This document shows, in pieces, positions 8,290 through 16,691 of a DNA stretch of 64,000 nt (position 1 is its first letter; every line of letters begins with the position of its first letter). Position numbers and translations under genes: made by a program. The notes under the pieces are model-generated. The model saw only the letters and a list, made by a program, of their open reading frames with translations, was not told the DNA's origin and made no database searches. Source of the stretch: Allocoprobacillus halotolerans (GTDB lineage: Bacteria > Bacillota_I > Bacilli_A > Erysipelotrichales > Coprobacillaceae); contig NZ_CP101620.1 in the NCBI RefSeq assembly GCF_024399475.1, positions 787,608 through 851,607 on the forward strand, in the 5' to 3' direction.

Positions 8290-9792
8290 TTAATTAATAT
8301 TTTTTCCTTCAATTGTATAGTAATGATGATACTCATCAGAGAAATAACCATCCTTATGGAATGTTAAATCTCCTTCAACAGAAAATAATTCTTCCATATC
8401 ATTATTTATATCATAAATATAACTTCTACCATTTTTATTCAACATCATATAATTTTGATCATTATATTCAATCAATGGTGTTGCAGGTAAAGATGTATAT
8501 TCGATAGGGAAAACTTCTTCTCCTGTAATATCAATAATACCATACATACCATTTTCATTATAAACCGCATAATATGAACTGTCTATGTACTCCATACGAT
8601 AATATGTCTTTTTTGTCAAGATTTGTCCTTTTTCATCAATTAATGAATAACCCTCTTCGCTCGCCTTTACAATAGCTCTATGACTAGCATCAAAGGGTTG
8701 AGCTTCAATATAGGTTTGTTCAATTTCTTGTTTATTACTAAAATTGTAATAAACATATCCTTTATTTTGAACATAGACTGGGAAAACCTCAAAATACAAT
8801 TGTTTTACTTCTGGATAAAGTTGACAATTTTCAAGTGTTCCAAGAGGTACTCCACTTTTATAAATATGATGTGGTCCATAAACATCATCTTCACGAATCA
8901 CATATGTTTGGGCATCAAAATAATAAGAATTGATGAGAGTTGGAACACCACCAATTGGATAAATATAAGTCTTATCTTGCGAAGTTAAAACAATGTTATC
9001 CTTATCATCAAAATAAGCATCATTAATTGCAATATTATTTTGTGAAGCCTCTTTCTTTTCAAAATCAATATATATCATACTCTTTAATTTTTCATCATTC
9101 AAAATACATCCTTTATTATTTTGAATTAAAAACTGATATGTTCCTTTATCAATTTGAATATCAAAGCTTTTCTCATCATCACTAACATTATAATAAAAAT
9201 GATTTTTATCTTTAAAACCAACCACTACTGATTTTGCACTAGCATATTGACTGACATAACTCACAACATCTTGACCTTTATAAAGTTCTTCGCCATTTTG
9301 ATATAAGACAATATACTCCTTATCTTTTTGAATAACTGGCAATCCACTTTTCATAATTGCTGTTGAATTATCAGCCTGATATAAAATTTCTCCCTCATCA
9401 TTTAAAACATAGAGATTTTCTTGGACAAATTGATTTATCAATACTGATTCTTTATCATCTTTATTTTCCTGATCTTCTTTGTTTTCTACTTTTTTAGTCG
9501 CATAAAACATATCATCAACACTTTCTAATGTTGCATATTCACCAAATGGAATGATTTCTTCACCATCTCTTGAAATATATCCCACTTGTTCATTTGTGTT
9601 TGTAACTATATATCCTTGACTACCAATCTTTTGAAAAGATTGATATTCATAATCTGTTATTTGTTCACCTTCAGAATTATATAAAGCATTTAATTGCTGA
9701 TCATTTGTTAACATAAAATAACTCATTTTTTGATTTTGATGACATCCCGTCAACAATAAAAGTGCCATGAGTCCAACGAATAATTTCTTCAT
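8290..9792 (-). CDS. WG-repeat-containing lipoprotein
   Basis: A 500-residue secreted lipoprotein: signal peptide with lipobox LLTGC (Cys about residue 17) and then repeated WG-type beta units, for example QVGYISRDGEEIIPFGEY, YSLIDEKGQILTKKTYY and MYGIIDITGEEVFPIEY. WG repeats form beta-rich surface modules of unknown ligand. AGGAGGAAT precedes the start. The adjacent membrane methyltransferase-like gene follows in the same operon. Function unknown. Confidence 0.8.
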   Translation of the reverse strand: MKKLFVGLMALLLLTGCHQNQKMSYFMLTNDQQLNALYNSEGEQITDYEYQSFQKIGSQGYIVTNTNEQVGYISRDGEEIIPFGEYATLESVDDMFYATKKVENKEDQENKDDKESVLINQFVQENLYVLNDEGEILYQADNSTAIMKSGLPVIQKDKEYIVLYQNGEELYKGQDVVSYVSQYASAKSVVVGFKDKNHFYYNVSDDEKSFDIQIDKGTYQFLIQNNKGCILNDEKLKSMIYIDFEKKEASQNNIAINDAYFDDKDNIVLTSQDKTYIYPIGGVPTLINSYYFDAQTYVIREDDVYGPHHIYKSGVPLGTLENCQLYPEVKQLYFEVFPVYVQNKGYVYYNFSNKQEIEQTYIEAQPFDASHRAIVKASEEGYSLIDEKGQILTKKTYYRMEYIDSSYYAVYNENGMYGIIDITGEEVFPIEYTSLPATPLIEYNDQNYMMLNKNGRSYIYDINNDMEELFSVEGDLTFHKDGYFSDEYHHYYTIEGKNIN

Positions 9793-9890
9793 TCTTATTC
9801 CTCCTCGCCCCTAGTATATCATAAAATTTATCTTTTAGCATTGTTTTTTCAAATAATCAGACTATAATAGGAAGTAAGAGGTGAGATTCA

Positions 9891-10442
9891 ATGAATGAAA
9901 CATTACAAACAATTGCACAAAGAAAAAGTTGTCGAAGTTATCAAAATAAAATGATTAAAGACGAAGAATTACAAATGCTTTTACAAGCCGCTATTCAAGC
10001 TCCTAGCGCAATGAATAGACAGCTTTGTGAAGTCTATGCCATTACAAATCCCGCTTATATTGATGAACTCACTGAAACGATTAAAAAAGTCAGTGAAGAA
10101 CGTGGCGAAAAGAAACCTGATGGTTACCACTTTTCATATCACGCTCCTATCTTGTTGATTGTCAGTGGACCTGAATATGATTCAAGACGTATAGAAGATG
10201 GTAGCTGTATGTTACAAAACATCTTTTTAGCTGCAACAAGTCTCAATATTGGTTCTTGTTGGATTAATCAATTGCGTGATACCCAAAACGTAGATGAAGT
10301 CAGAAATGTTCTTAACAAATTTGGTATTCCAAATAATCATCAAGTTGTAGGTTGTGCTGCCATTGGTTATATCAAACAAGATACTCCAGCTAAAGAAAAG
10401 AAACAAGAAAGGATTCATATTGTGGAATCGAATAGGGGCTAA
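9891..10442 (+). CDS. Nitroreductase family protein, C-terminus altered by an intron
   Basis: FMN-dependent nitroreductase fold of 183 residues: AQRKSCRSYQNKMIKDEEL at the N-terminus (FMN phosphate contact), APSAMNRQ, then NIGSCWINQLRD. AAGAGGTGAG precedes the ATG. The group II intron on the other strand begins at 10427, inside the last codons. Without it the frame would end in IHIVE and a TGA formed across the junction with 15866. With it the protein gains SNRG before a TAA supplied by the intron. The loss is only of the natural stop, so the enzyme is probably active. Confidence 0.88.
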   Translation: MNETLQTIAQRKSCRSYQNKMIKDEELQMLLQAAIQAPSAMNRQLCEVYAITNPAYIDELTETIKKVSEERGEKKPDGYHFSYHAPILLIVSGPEYDSRRIEDGSCMLQNIFLAATSLNIGSCWINQLRDTQNVDEVRNVLNKFGIPNNHQVVGCAAIGYIKQDTPAKEKKQERIHIVESNRG

Positions 10443-10500
10443 GAATTAATATCTTTCGCCCCTTTCACAACACCATGCATAGGGTCCCCTACACGGCGTT

Positions 10501-11823
10501 TCATAAGTTTATAGAATTGTAATAGTCTAGTGCACTGATAAACCCAAAGCTTTTCAGTCTTTCGTTTGTCAGTGTTCTAGAGAGTATAAAGCTATTGGCT
10601 ATATGCCAGTAGCCTTTTCTTGTATTTGCCCATTCCCATGCCTTTTTCCTGTTTATTCCTAACTTTTGTAGATTTTTATATCTCGTCCTTACCAGTTTCC
10701 ATCTCTTCCAGTATATCATTCGTATTCTTCGTCTTAACCATGAGTCAACTTTACCAAGATACACTTTCATATCGGCTACCCTGTAATAGTTTATCCATCC
10801 CGTCATATAGAGTTTTAATTCTTGGCCTAATTGTTTACTACTGACAGGTCTGTTTCTTTTTGTGATTTCCTTGATTCTTCTTTTCATCTTTTCTCTTGAT
10901 TTCTTATGAACAGTGATTCGTACGTTACCACTCTTCTCTATATAAAATCCAAATCCTAGAAATTTTATATCAGTAATATAGGCTACTTTTGTTTTCTCCT
11001 GGTTGACTTTAACGAATAACTTCTCTTCAAGATACCTCCTCACTGTTTCCTTGACTCTCATTGCACTTCTTTTACTTTTGAATAGTATGACACAGTCATC
11101 TGCATATCTTACATATCTATTGCCTCTTCTTTCCATTTCTTTATCAAGTTCATTAAGATAGACATTTGATAGTAATGGACTTAGTGGTCCTCCTTGAGGT
11201 ACGCCTTTAGTCGTTTCTTCGAATTTATGCTTTACTACGACTCCTGCATTGAGATATTTATGTATGAGTGATATGACTCTTCCATCCTTAATAGTTTGTG
11301 ACAGTATCTGTATAAGCCTTGAATGATTGACTGTATCAAAGTATTTCTCCAAGTCCAAGTCTACTGTGTATCGATATCCTTCATTGGCATAGTCTACGAC
11401 TCTTCTTACTGCTTGATGAGCATTTCTTCGAGGTCTAAATCCATAACTGTTTTCACTGAATAGTGGCTCAAAGATAGGCGTAAGTATTTGCACTATCGCT
11501 TGTTGAATGACCCTGTCAGTCACAGTTGGAATTCCTAGTCCTCTTTTCTTTCCATTATCTTTTGGTATTTCTACTCTTTTAACGGCTTGTGGACTATAGT
11601 GTCCCTCCATGATGAGTTTCTTTAGATAAGACCAGTGCTGTGCGAAATGCGTACGAACTTCTGCGACTTGCATTTTATCTACACCACCACTTCCCTTATT
11701 GCTCACAACCCTTTGGATTGCCTTTTCTATATTGGCATCTTCTACGATTGTTTCAAGTAACTTCTCATGTATTACAAATCTATTGGTGTTCTTCGTATGC
11801 GATATCTCTTGTTTTGATATAGG
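10501..11823 (-). pseudogene. ltrA: Group II intron reverse transcriptase, 3' part (split by transposon)
   Basis: Reverse transcriptase/maturase of intron no. 1, residues about 33-472. RT motifs: GIPTVTDRVIQQAI, SYGFRPRRNAHQAVR, GVPQGGPLSPLLSNVYLNELD and the catalytic YADD in VRYADDCVILF, followed by the maturase (X) region ending RKGYWHIANSFILSRTL. No C-terminal HNH domain. The frame continues past 11706 to the target duplication and rejoins the first exon at 15367-15462, giving 472 residues when the transposon is removed in silico. The GTG at 11706 is not a natural start. Confidence 0.85.
11818..11823. repeat. Left target-site duplication TATAGG
   Basis: TATAGG directly precedes TGTTAAACC, the left end of the transposon. 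The same hexamer follows the right end at 15361-15366. Removing the element and one copy restores an open intron RT frame, which proves the boundaries. A true 5-bp duplication plus one chance match is possible. Confidence 0.9.
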
Positions 11824-11862
11824 TGTTAAACCGAAAACTCTACAAAATCAATTTAGATGAAA

Positions 11863-11930
11863 AACCGCAGATTAATATAATCAAAAGGATATAAGATTTG
11901 CCGTTAGAAACCGCAGTTCTTATATCCTTT
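11863..11930. repeat. Left-end transposase-site repeats and hairpin
   Basis: AACCGCAGATTA (11863-11874) and AACCGCAGTT (11909-11918) are direct repeats near the left end. The second lies in the loop of a hairpin with 13-bp arms AAAGGATATAAGA / TCTTATATCCTTT (11884-11930). Inverted versions occur at the right end (15275-15286, 15320-15331). They are probable transposase-binding sites; the hairpin may also act as a terminator against read-through. Confidence 0.65.
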
Positions 11931-12004
11931 ATCTGTTTTTTGATTTATAATATTCTATGTGTTATTTATTTTGACTGATTTTTTTAATCTTAAGAAAGGA
12001 AAAA

Positions 12005-12050
12005 GAGAAAAGATAGGTTCAGTTTTGCAGGCTCAATCTCATCTTTTCTC
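12005..12050. repeat. Hairpin upstream of the DUF6431-like gene
   Basis: Arms GAGAAAAGAT and ATCTTTTCTC are perfect 10-bp inverted repeats just upstream of the first transposon gene. It could be an attenuator or a protein-binding site; there is no clear T run. Confidence 0.4.
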
Positions 12051-12065
12051 CTGGGTTCATCTTTG

Positions 12066-12689
12066 ATGAATCCACCCGCTACTATGGTACAATCATTTTC
12101 TGTTTTAATCAAGCATATTTTTCAAACTTGTCCTATTAATTTTAACCATTCTCTCTCTGCTAGTGAATTTCAGCTTCTCGAAACCTTTTTATTAAATCAT
12201 CTGGAACTCTCTGCGTTTCATATCCATGATGATCATATATGTAAGTCACCTAATTTTAAATTCTTTATCTCTTATGATCGCTATTTTATTACTTTCCGTG
12301 ATAATGCCGTTGTTGAGGAAACTGTTTCGATTCCCGTGCTTTACTGTGAAAACTGCAAACATTTTCATGCTGTCCTTCCTCATCTTTTCATTGTGCCTCA
12401 TTGCCAATATTCTATTCCTTTTATATTATCTGTCCTTTTTGATAAATTTTATTCTTCATTGACTGTAAATGATGTTTCAAATAAATATGGAATATCTATT
12501 TCTACAATCTACAGATGGATCAAAAAATACATGTGCTATCTACGCTACTATATGCAGCTTAGAAACAGTTACCGCATGTCTTTTTTTGTTTCAATGATTT
12601 ATCTTTATGAGGATGTCATGAATGATATCTACGATTTGAGTTCCCATGCTTTATTTCAATATGACCGCAAATTATTTGCTCCTTCGTGA
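12066..12689 (+). CDS. DUF6431-like helix-turn-helix transposon protein
   Basis: First gene of the transposon, about 207 residues. A C-x2-C pair (YCENCKHFH, about residues 93-99) suggests a small zinc site. A helix-turn-helix follows (VNDVSNKYGISISTIYRWIKKY, about 134-155), typical of transposon-associated DNA-binding proteins. The N-terminus is not recognisable. The start is weakly defined: TTG at 12063 or ATG at 12066, neither with a good ribosome site. From its place beside a DDE transposase and AAA+ ATPase it may recognise target DNA or regulate transposition (inference). Confidence 0.6.
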   Translation: MNPPATMVQSFSVLIKHIFQTCPINFNHSLSASEFQLLETFLLNHLELSAFHIHDDHICKSPNFKFFISYDRYFITFRDNAVVEETVSIPVLYCENCKHFHAVLPHLFIVPHCQYSIPFILSVLFDKFYSSLTVNDVSNKYGISISTIYRWIKKYMCYLRYYMQLRNSYRMSFFVSMIYLYEDVMNDIYDLSSHALFQYDRKLFAPS

Positions 12690-12778
12690 AATGATGATCA
12701 TTAGAATATAAAAATAAATAAGATGGAAATATCTTTATCATTTTCACTGTTCTATACTTTTTTGGGAGGTAAAAAGTT

Positions 12779-14119
12779 ATGAACAAACAGAATACTGATC
12801 GTTACGAGTACAGAAAACTCGTTGCACAGGTCAAATTTTCACTTATTGCACCTGTCGTTTCGGCTACATTTACGGATATATCCGCTGAAGCCTATTTTAG
12901 GCGTGTTTCCAAGAATGAGGTCGATTGGCCCGATGGTACCAGAAGAAAGTTTTCTGCTGTAACTTTAAAGAATTGGCTTTATATTTATAGAAATTGTGGA
13001 TTTGATGAACTGATGCCTAAAGATCGTCTGGATGCCGGAAGAGTCAGGAAGCTGGACAATCGCCATAAAGATTTTATTAGCGATATGATCAAGGAATTCC
13101 CTAAAATGACAGGCGTCATGATCTATGAAAGAATGATTGAAAAGGGGCTCCTCAACGTAGGTGATGTATCGGTAGATACTGTTCAGAGGTACATTAAAAA
13201 TTCAGGATTGCGTCATGGGTCAAAACCTGTCACAAAAGAAAGACGTACATGGGAATTTGCTCATTCATGTGATGGATATGAAGCGGATACCTGTCATACC
13301 TTTTATATTTTTGATGAAGCCGGTGAGTACAGAAAAACTTATCTGATTGCCATCATCGATAATCATTCAAGAATGATAGTTGGTGCTGAATTCTTTTTTA
13401 ATGATAATGCCGTTAATTTTCAGAAGGTATGGCATGATGCAGTACTAAGATATGGGAGAAGTAAGATGATCATCCTTGACAATGGATCAAGCTACAAAAA
13501 TAAAAGCACCAAGGAGATAGAAGCAAGGCTGGGCACAAAAATCATCTACAATCCACCTTATTCACCGGAAGGAAAGGCCGTTATTGAAAGGTTCTTTTCT
13601 ACCATCAAGATGAGATGGATGAATGGGGATCATGGAAGCCATTATCATTCATTGACCGAGCTCAATATGAGATTAAAAAGTTGGATTAACGAATATAACC
13701 GTACCCCTCATTCTTCACTGAAGGATGACATTCACGACAATCACACTCCATTGGAAAGATACATGTACGATATGAAGGACGTGGAGGTATGTCAGCTATC
13801 CAATAAATCATCCGTTGAATACAGAGCCTGGCTTGACGATGTGTTCATGCATGAAACGACACGTAAGGTAAATGGAGATTCAACCGTATTGATTGAAAAT
13901 GTTTTATTTGATGTTCCGTCCATTTATATCGGGATGAGGGTAATCATTCGATATGATCCAAGAACTTTTGAAAATACCTATCTGTATGATATATCCGAAA
14001 AAAGAAAGTTCCAATCAGTAGGACAGATAAGGTTGAAAACGGAAGGACAAGAAGAGAGGAGATTATTTATTAATGGAAATGACAACGTATTACGGAATGG
14101 ACAGAAATCCATTTACTAA
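12779..14119 (+). CDS. DDE integrase-type transposase (TniA/TnsB-like)
   Basis: A 446-residue transposase with an rve/integrase catalytic core. The acidic triad is visible: D170 in YEADTCHTF, D234 in IILDNGSSY and E270 in GKAVIERFFSTIK, with the canonical 35-residue D-E spacing. N-terminal HTH segments (for example VTLKNWLYIYRNCGFDELMP) bind the ends, and the C-terminal beta-rich region resembles Mu-type transposase tails. TTGGGAGGT precedes the ATG. It overlaps the ATPase gene by 47 bp, as expected for a transposase and its AAA+ partner. Confidence 0.88.
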   Translation: MNKQNTDRYEYRKLVAQVKFSLIAPVVSATFTDISAEAYFRRVSKNEVDWPDGTRRKFSAVTLKNWLYIYRNCGFDELMPKDRLDAGRVRKLDNRHKDFISDMIKEFPKMTGVMIYERMIEKGLLNVGDVSVDTVQRYIKNSGLRHGSKPVTKERRTWEFAHSCDGYEADTCHTFYIFDEAGEYRKTYLIAIIDNHSRMIVGAEFFFNDNAVNFQKVWHDAVLRYGRSKMIILDNGSSYKNKSTKEIEARLGTKIIYNPPYSPEGKAVIERFFSTIKMRWMNGDHGSHYHSLTELNMRLKSWINEYNRTPHSSLKDDIHDNHTPLERYMYDMKDVEVCQLSNKSSVEYRAWLDDVFMHETTRKVNGDSTVLIENVLFDVPSIYIGMRVIIRYDPRTFENTYLYDISEKRKFQSVGQIRLKTEGQEERRLFINGNDNVLRNGQKSIY

Positions 14120-14879
14120 AGATACAATGATTAAAACATTATATGAATCTAATGATTTTAAACAGATGACGAACCGATTGGAATTTATCATCAAATCAAG
14201 AGGAATCGGTGTATTTTTAAGCAATCCTGGGATGGGAAAGACCACATGTCTGAGAAAAACATTGGAATCTCTCAACCCCAATCGATATGTAGTAATCTAT
14301 ATCTGTATGACAACGATTACAGCCATAGATTTTTACAGAATGCTTAATGATGCACTGGGGCTTGAAGAGATGACAAAAAAGTCGAAGATGTTTCAAGCTA
14401 TCCAGGATGAACTGAGAAGATTGACAGTAGAAAACAAAATGGAAGTCATTATAGCGATAGATGAAGCACAATTTCTCAGAAAAGAAGTGCTTAGAGAATT
14501 CATCATGCTTATGAATTTTGATTATGATTCAAAAGATTACTGTACACTGATATTCGTAGGGCAGAATGAATTTATAAGAACACTGCGACTTAAAGTCCTG
14601 GAACCATTTAGACAACGTATCAATATGAATTATACGTTTACAGGATTCAATGAAGAAGAAGTAAAAAATTATGTGGAATCACGTTTGGAATCGGTCGGTT
14701 GCCGAACAGACCTGTTTACAAAAGAAAGCTATCATACACTTTATACACTGATGAATACCTCCGTCAGGATACTCAATCAGATCATCAGTAAGAGCCTGAT
14801 ATTAGGAATGCATTATAAAAAGGATATCATTGATAGCGAACTGATCATGGAAGCAGGCAAGGAATTAATGATAGGATAG
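14073..14879 (+). CDS. ExeA/TniB-like AAA+ ATPase of the transposon
   Basis: A 268-residue AAA+ protein. It opens with YYGMDRNPFTKD, typical of ExeA-like ATPases, then Walker A NPGMGKTT (residues 51-58), Walker B VIIAIDEAQFL (D130, E131) and a sensor-like LIFVGQNEF. In TniB, TnsC, IstB and MuB systems such ATPases choose the target and activate the transposase. The overlap with the transposase gene supports that role here. All catalytic motifs look intact. Confidence 0.85.
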   Translation: MEMTTYYGMDRNPFTKDTMIKTLYESNDFKQMTNRLEFIIKSRGIGVFLSNPGMGKTTCLRKTLESLNPNRYVVIYICMTTITAIDFYRMLNDALGLEEMTKKSKMFQAIQDELRRLTVENKMEVIIAIDEAQFLRKEVLREFIMLMNFDYDSKDYCTLIFVGQNEFIRTLRLKVLEPFRQRINMNYTFTGFNEEEVKNYVESRLESVGCRTDLFTKESYHTLYTLMNTSVRILNQIISKSLILGMHYKKDIIDSELIMEAGKELMIG

Positions 14880-14884
14880 GAAAG

Positions 14885-15226
14885 ATGGATTATATATATA
14901 AAGATAGAGAAAATAAAAAACAGGTTGGGGAGATCGACTGCATAGAAATCAGACCATATTATACATTTAACATAAAAACAGAAAAAAGTATATATAGGTG
15001 TCAGATGCACGTAATAGCGGGGGAATGGGAATTGTTTATACATTACTACGATAAAATCATAAGAAAAAACCAGGATAGATTTATACCACTGGCATATCCA
15101 ACAGATATCATGTGGAATACGGAATCTGTGTATGATAATATAGATGATGAATTAGAAAGCAGAAGGATTGCATACGCGATAAAAAGTATATTTGAACAAT
15201 ATAACTATGAGGATGTATCGATATGA
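14885..15226 (+). CDS. Small unknown protein of the transposon
   Basis: A 113-residue acidic protein starting 5 bases after the ATPase stop, with AGGAAAG just before the ATG. It ends inside the right end of the element, so it belongs to the transposon. The sequence (YTFNIKTEKSIYRCQMHV, then IIRKNQDRFIPLAYPTDI) shows no motif known to me, no membrane segment and no zinc motif. A role in target choice or immunity is possible, without direct support. Confidence 0.6.
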   Translation: MDYIYKDRENKKQVGEIDCIEIRPYYTFNIKTEKSIYRCQMHVIAGEWELFIHYYDKIIRKNQDRFIPLAYPTDIMWNTESVYDNIDDELESRRIAYAIKSIFEQYNYEDVSI

Positions 15227-15274
15227 TATATCCTTTTTTCATTGATCACTTACTATCCATCAGCAGGTAGCAAA

Positions 15275-15331
15275 TAATCTGCGGTTAAAAATAAAAGGAC
15301 GTGATAAATCAGTATAAATTAATCTGCAGTT
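15275..15331. repeat. Right-end transposase-site repeats
   Basis: TAATCTGCGGTT (15275-15286) and TAATCTGCAGTT (15320-15331) are inverted relative to the left-end AACCGCAGATTA units. The last 9 bases to 15360, GGTTTAACA, complete the terminal inverted repeat. Confidence 0.65.
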
Positions 15332-15360
15332 AACATTATCGCAGAATTTGTGGTTTAACA

Positions 15361-15366
15361 TATAGG
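15361..15366. repeat. Right target-site duplication TATAGG
   Basis: Second copy of the hexamer found at 11818-11823, directly after the right end of the transposon. Confidence 0.9.
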
Positions 15367-15462
15367 ATACACTTCTCCATTATTGTCGTATTCCGTACTA
15401 TCTTCATAGAGTAAGCCTAATGATAGTTGACAGTATCCAATTTTATCCTGAGTATCTTTCAT
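15367..15462 (-). pseudogene. ltrA: Group II intron reverse transcriptase, 5' part
   Basis: First 32 residues of the intron no. 1 RT, starting at ATG 15462 with AAGGAGGTG upstream and reading MKDTQDKIGYCQLSLGLLYE. The frame continues into CCT-ATA of the target duplication and joins the part at 10501-11823 when the transposon is removed. With the transposon present the protein is cut. Confidence 0.8.
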
Positions 15463-15481
15463 TTCCAGTTCACCTCCTTAT

Positions 15482-15864
15482 GTTCGGTCCTTCGCTAGAT
15501 AACCATTACAGTTATCATCATCACTACTATGACCTCGGCTGACTTCCTAGGACAAACATTTCCACCATGATTACATTTTCATCATGTCCCTAGGACCTCC
15601 CACGGTAAGACATAACACTTTCATCCCATGTACCCACTATCTTTACACCGCTTATTCCGTCGTACTATTGGACTTTGATTTGTCATGCAATCTCATCCAA
15701 TAAGCATATGCCTTAAATAGTTCGTATTCCTTGGGTCAGGATTTTGTCTCCGACTTCCTTCAGTTCTCACCTTACGATGGATACCTTGTCTTTGACTAGT
15801 GGTTGGTAGTACGAAACCCCCACAGTGGACTTTCACCACCAAGTTTTATGCCATGCATGGCACA
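15482..15864 (-). ncRNA. 5' ribozyme domains of group II intron no. 1
   Basis: Non-coding stretch between the intron 5' end and the RT start. It holds domain I to IV sequence, including GGTGGTGAAAGTCCAC near the 5' end, which is shared with introns 2 and 3 (about 29570 and 56600). No reading frame here looks real. Confidence 0.75.
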
Positions 15865-15868
15865 CATG

Positions 15869-15900
15869 AAAAAGACTATAACTTTTGTTATAGCCTTTTT
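15869..15900. terminator. Nitroreductase terminator, now displaced by the intron
   Basis: Hairpin AAAAAGACTATAAC / GTTATAGCCTTTTT, usable in both directions. Before intron insertion it followed the nitroreductase stop directly. On the minus strand it is the 5' exon of intron no. 1 and probably its homing signal. Confidence 0.8.
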
Positions 15901-15932
15901 CGTTTGGGTATACGTTTTTTGTAATATTAAGA

Positions 15933-16151
15933 TTAACCGATGTATAATGGTTGGTCATTTCCAACGACTTCACCAGTTTTTGTTGTCGCAACATAATATA
16001 CTGAAGAATCTTCTGGTTTATAGTAAACCTCTAATGTATCAATAGTTGTCATTTTAACACCTTTTGATTTAACATCCTCTTTTACTAGTTTCTCAATAGA
16101 TGTTGTTTCAACGTTTTTATTATGAAATTGTACTTGTAATTTAATTTTCAC
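15933..16151 (-). CDS. DUF6465 family protein
   Basis: A 72-residue protein of the DUF6465 type known from gut Firmicutes, with a ferredoxin-like alternating strand pattern (MKIKLQVQFHNKNVETTSIE, then TLEVYYKPEDSSVYYVAT). The start is a GTG at 16151, placed 6-7 bases after AAGGAGG. It shares the terminator at 15869-15900 as the next hairpin downstream. Function unknown. Confidence 0.7.
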   Translation of the reverse strand: MKIKLQVQFHNKNVETTSIEKLVKEDVKSKGVKMTTIDTLEVYYKPEDSSVYYVATTKTGEVVGNDQPLYIG

Positions 16152-16650
16152 TGCGTCCCCTCCTTAATTTATATTATAAATGAAAGCGTTTTACTTTGCA
16201 ATAAATTACTTCATTTACCTTCAACAATATATCACTTTTTTTATAAATACTCAAATTTTTATTGAAATTTTCTTATTTTATTGCATAAAAATATGAAAAA
16301 AATTAAAAATATTAGCATATTTTCACTATAGACAACAGTTTTTATCACATCAACTCACTTTTAAAATCATAAATTCATAACCTTTCTCTATCATTTCTTC
16401 AATAGATAAATCTTGATTTTCATCTATTTCTTCAAAAACACAAGATAAATATAAAATTTTTTCAACCACACTATTAAGTTATTTTATATGAACAAATGAA
16501 ATCATTTCTTTTCAATCTTTTATTTTAGACAACTCCTACCCATAGTATAAGTATTCTTTCGATGCTCAAGATCCTCAATAAGCAACAAAATCATTGACTG
16601 ATTTTATACCTATAATGCGTTTTATATTTTAGGTTAAAAATAATATTTAT
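16152..16650. other. Intergenic region upstream of typA's 3' end, no intact gene
   Basis: About 500 bp of very AT-rich sequence. A cre-like sequence (near ATGAAAGCGTTTTAC, 16180-16194) lies upstream of the DUF6465 gene. On the minus strand around 16360-16470 a short open stretch reads like the end of a coding sequence (EEIDENQDLSIEEMIEKGYE), without a start or ribosome site. It may be a gene remnant. Nothing else is seen. Confidence 0.35.
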
Positions 16651-16689
16651 AAAAAATTCTTACTTGTTTTTTCCAAGTAAGAATTTTTT
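16651..16689 (-). terminator. Rho-independent terminator of typA
   Basis: Arms AAAAAATTCTTACTTG / CAAGTAAGAATTTTTT form a perfect 16-bp stem with T tracts, directly downstream of the typA stop. Confidence 0.9.
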
Positions 16690-16691
16690 CA

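Larger units (their letters stand above)
11824..15360 (+). mobile_element. Four-gene DDE/AAA+ transposon (TniA/TniB-like) inside the intron RT gene
   Basis: A complete 3537-bp element with ends 5'-TGTTAAACC on both sides and a TATAGG duplication. It encodes a DUF6431-like HTH protein, a DDE integrase-type transposase, an ExeA/TniB-like AAA+ ATPase and a small unknown protein, all on the plus strand. Sub-terminal repeats of the AACCGCAG type occur twice near each end, like transposase-binding arrays in Tn7/Mu/Tn5053-type elements. No TniQ/TnsD, resolvase or cargo gene is visible. The family name is left open; the gene set resembles TniABQ elements with DUF6431 in place of TniQ. Confidence 0.85.
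10427..15865 (-). mobile_element. Class C group II intron no. 1, interrupted by a transposon
   Basis: On the minus strand the intron starts at 15865 with GTGTG (consensus GUGYG) and ends at 10427 with CTATTCGAT. Domain V lies at 10469-10500 directly after the reverse transcriptase stop, and domain VI is a stem AGGGGC/GCCCCT. It sits immediately 3' of the terminator hairpin at 15869-15900, the insertion preference of bacterial class C introns. The RT lacks an endonuclease domain, also as in class C. A 3.5-kb transposon (11824-15360) splits the RT gene, so mobility should be lost. The ribozyme core outside the RT gene looks intact. Confidence 0.85.

Noticed and set aside
8680-8988. Plus-strand 102-residue ORF
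   Set aside because: It lies fully inside the WG-repeat lipoprotein gene on the other strand, without a ribosome site or family motif.
10501-11706. A 401-residue RT starting at the GTG at 11706
   Set aside because: The frame continues upstream to the target duplication and rejoins a 5' part with a proper start at 15462. The GTG is an artefact of the transposon insertion.
11824-15360. Classification as Tn7
   Set aside because: There is no TnsA-like endonuclease or TnsD/TniQ gene, and the duplication is six bases instead of five.
16180-16194. A definite CcpA site upstream of the DUF6465 gene
   Set aside because: ATGAAAGCGTTTTAC fits most of the consensus but not its 3' end, and the gene has no known link to sugar use.
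16340-16470. A small gene encoding EEIDENQDLSIEEMIEKGYE
   Set aside because: No start codon or ribosome site, and stop codons lie upstream. At best it is a remnant.
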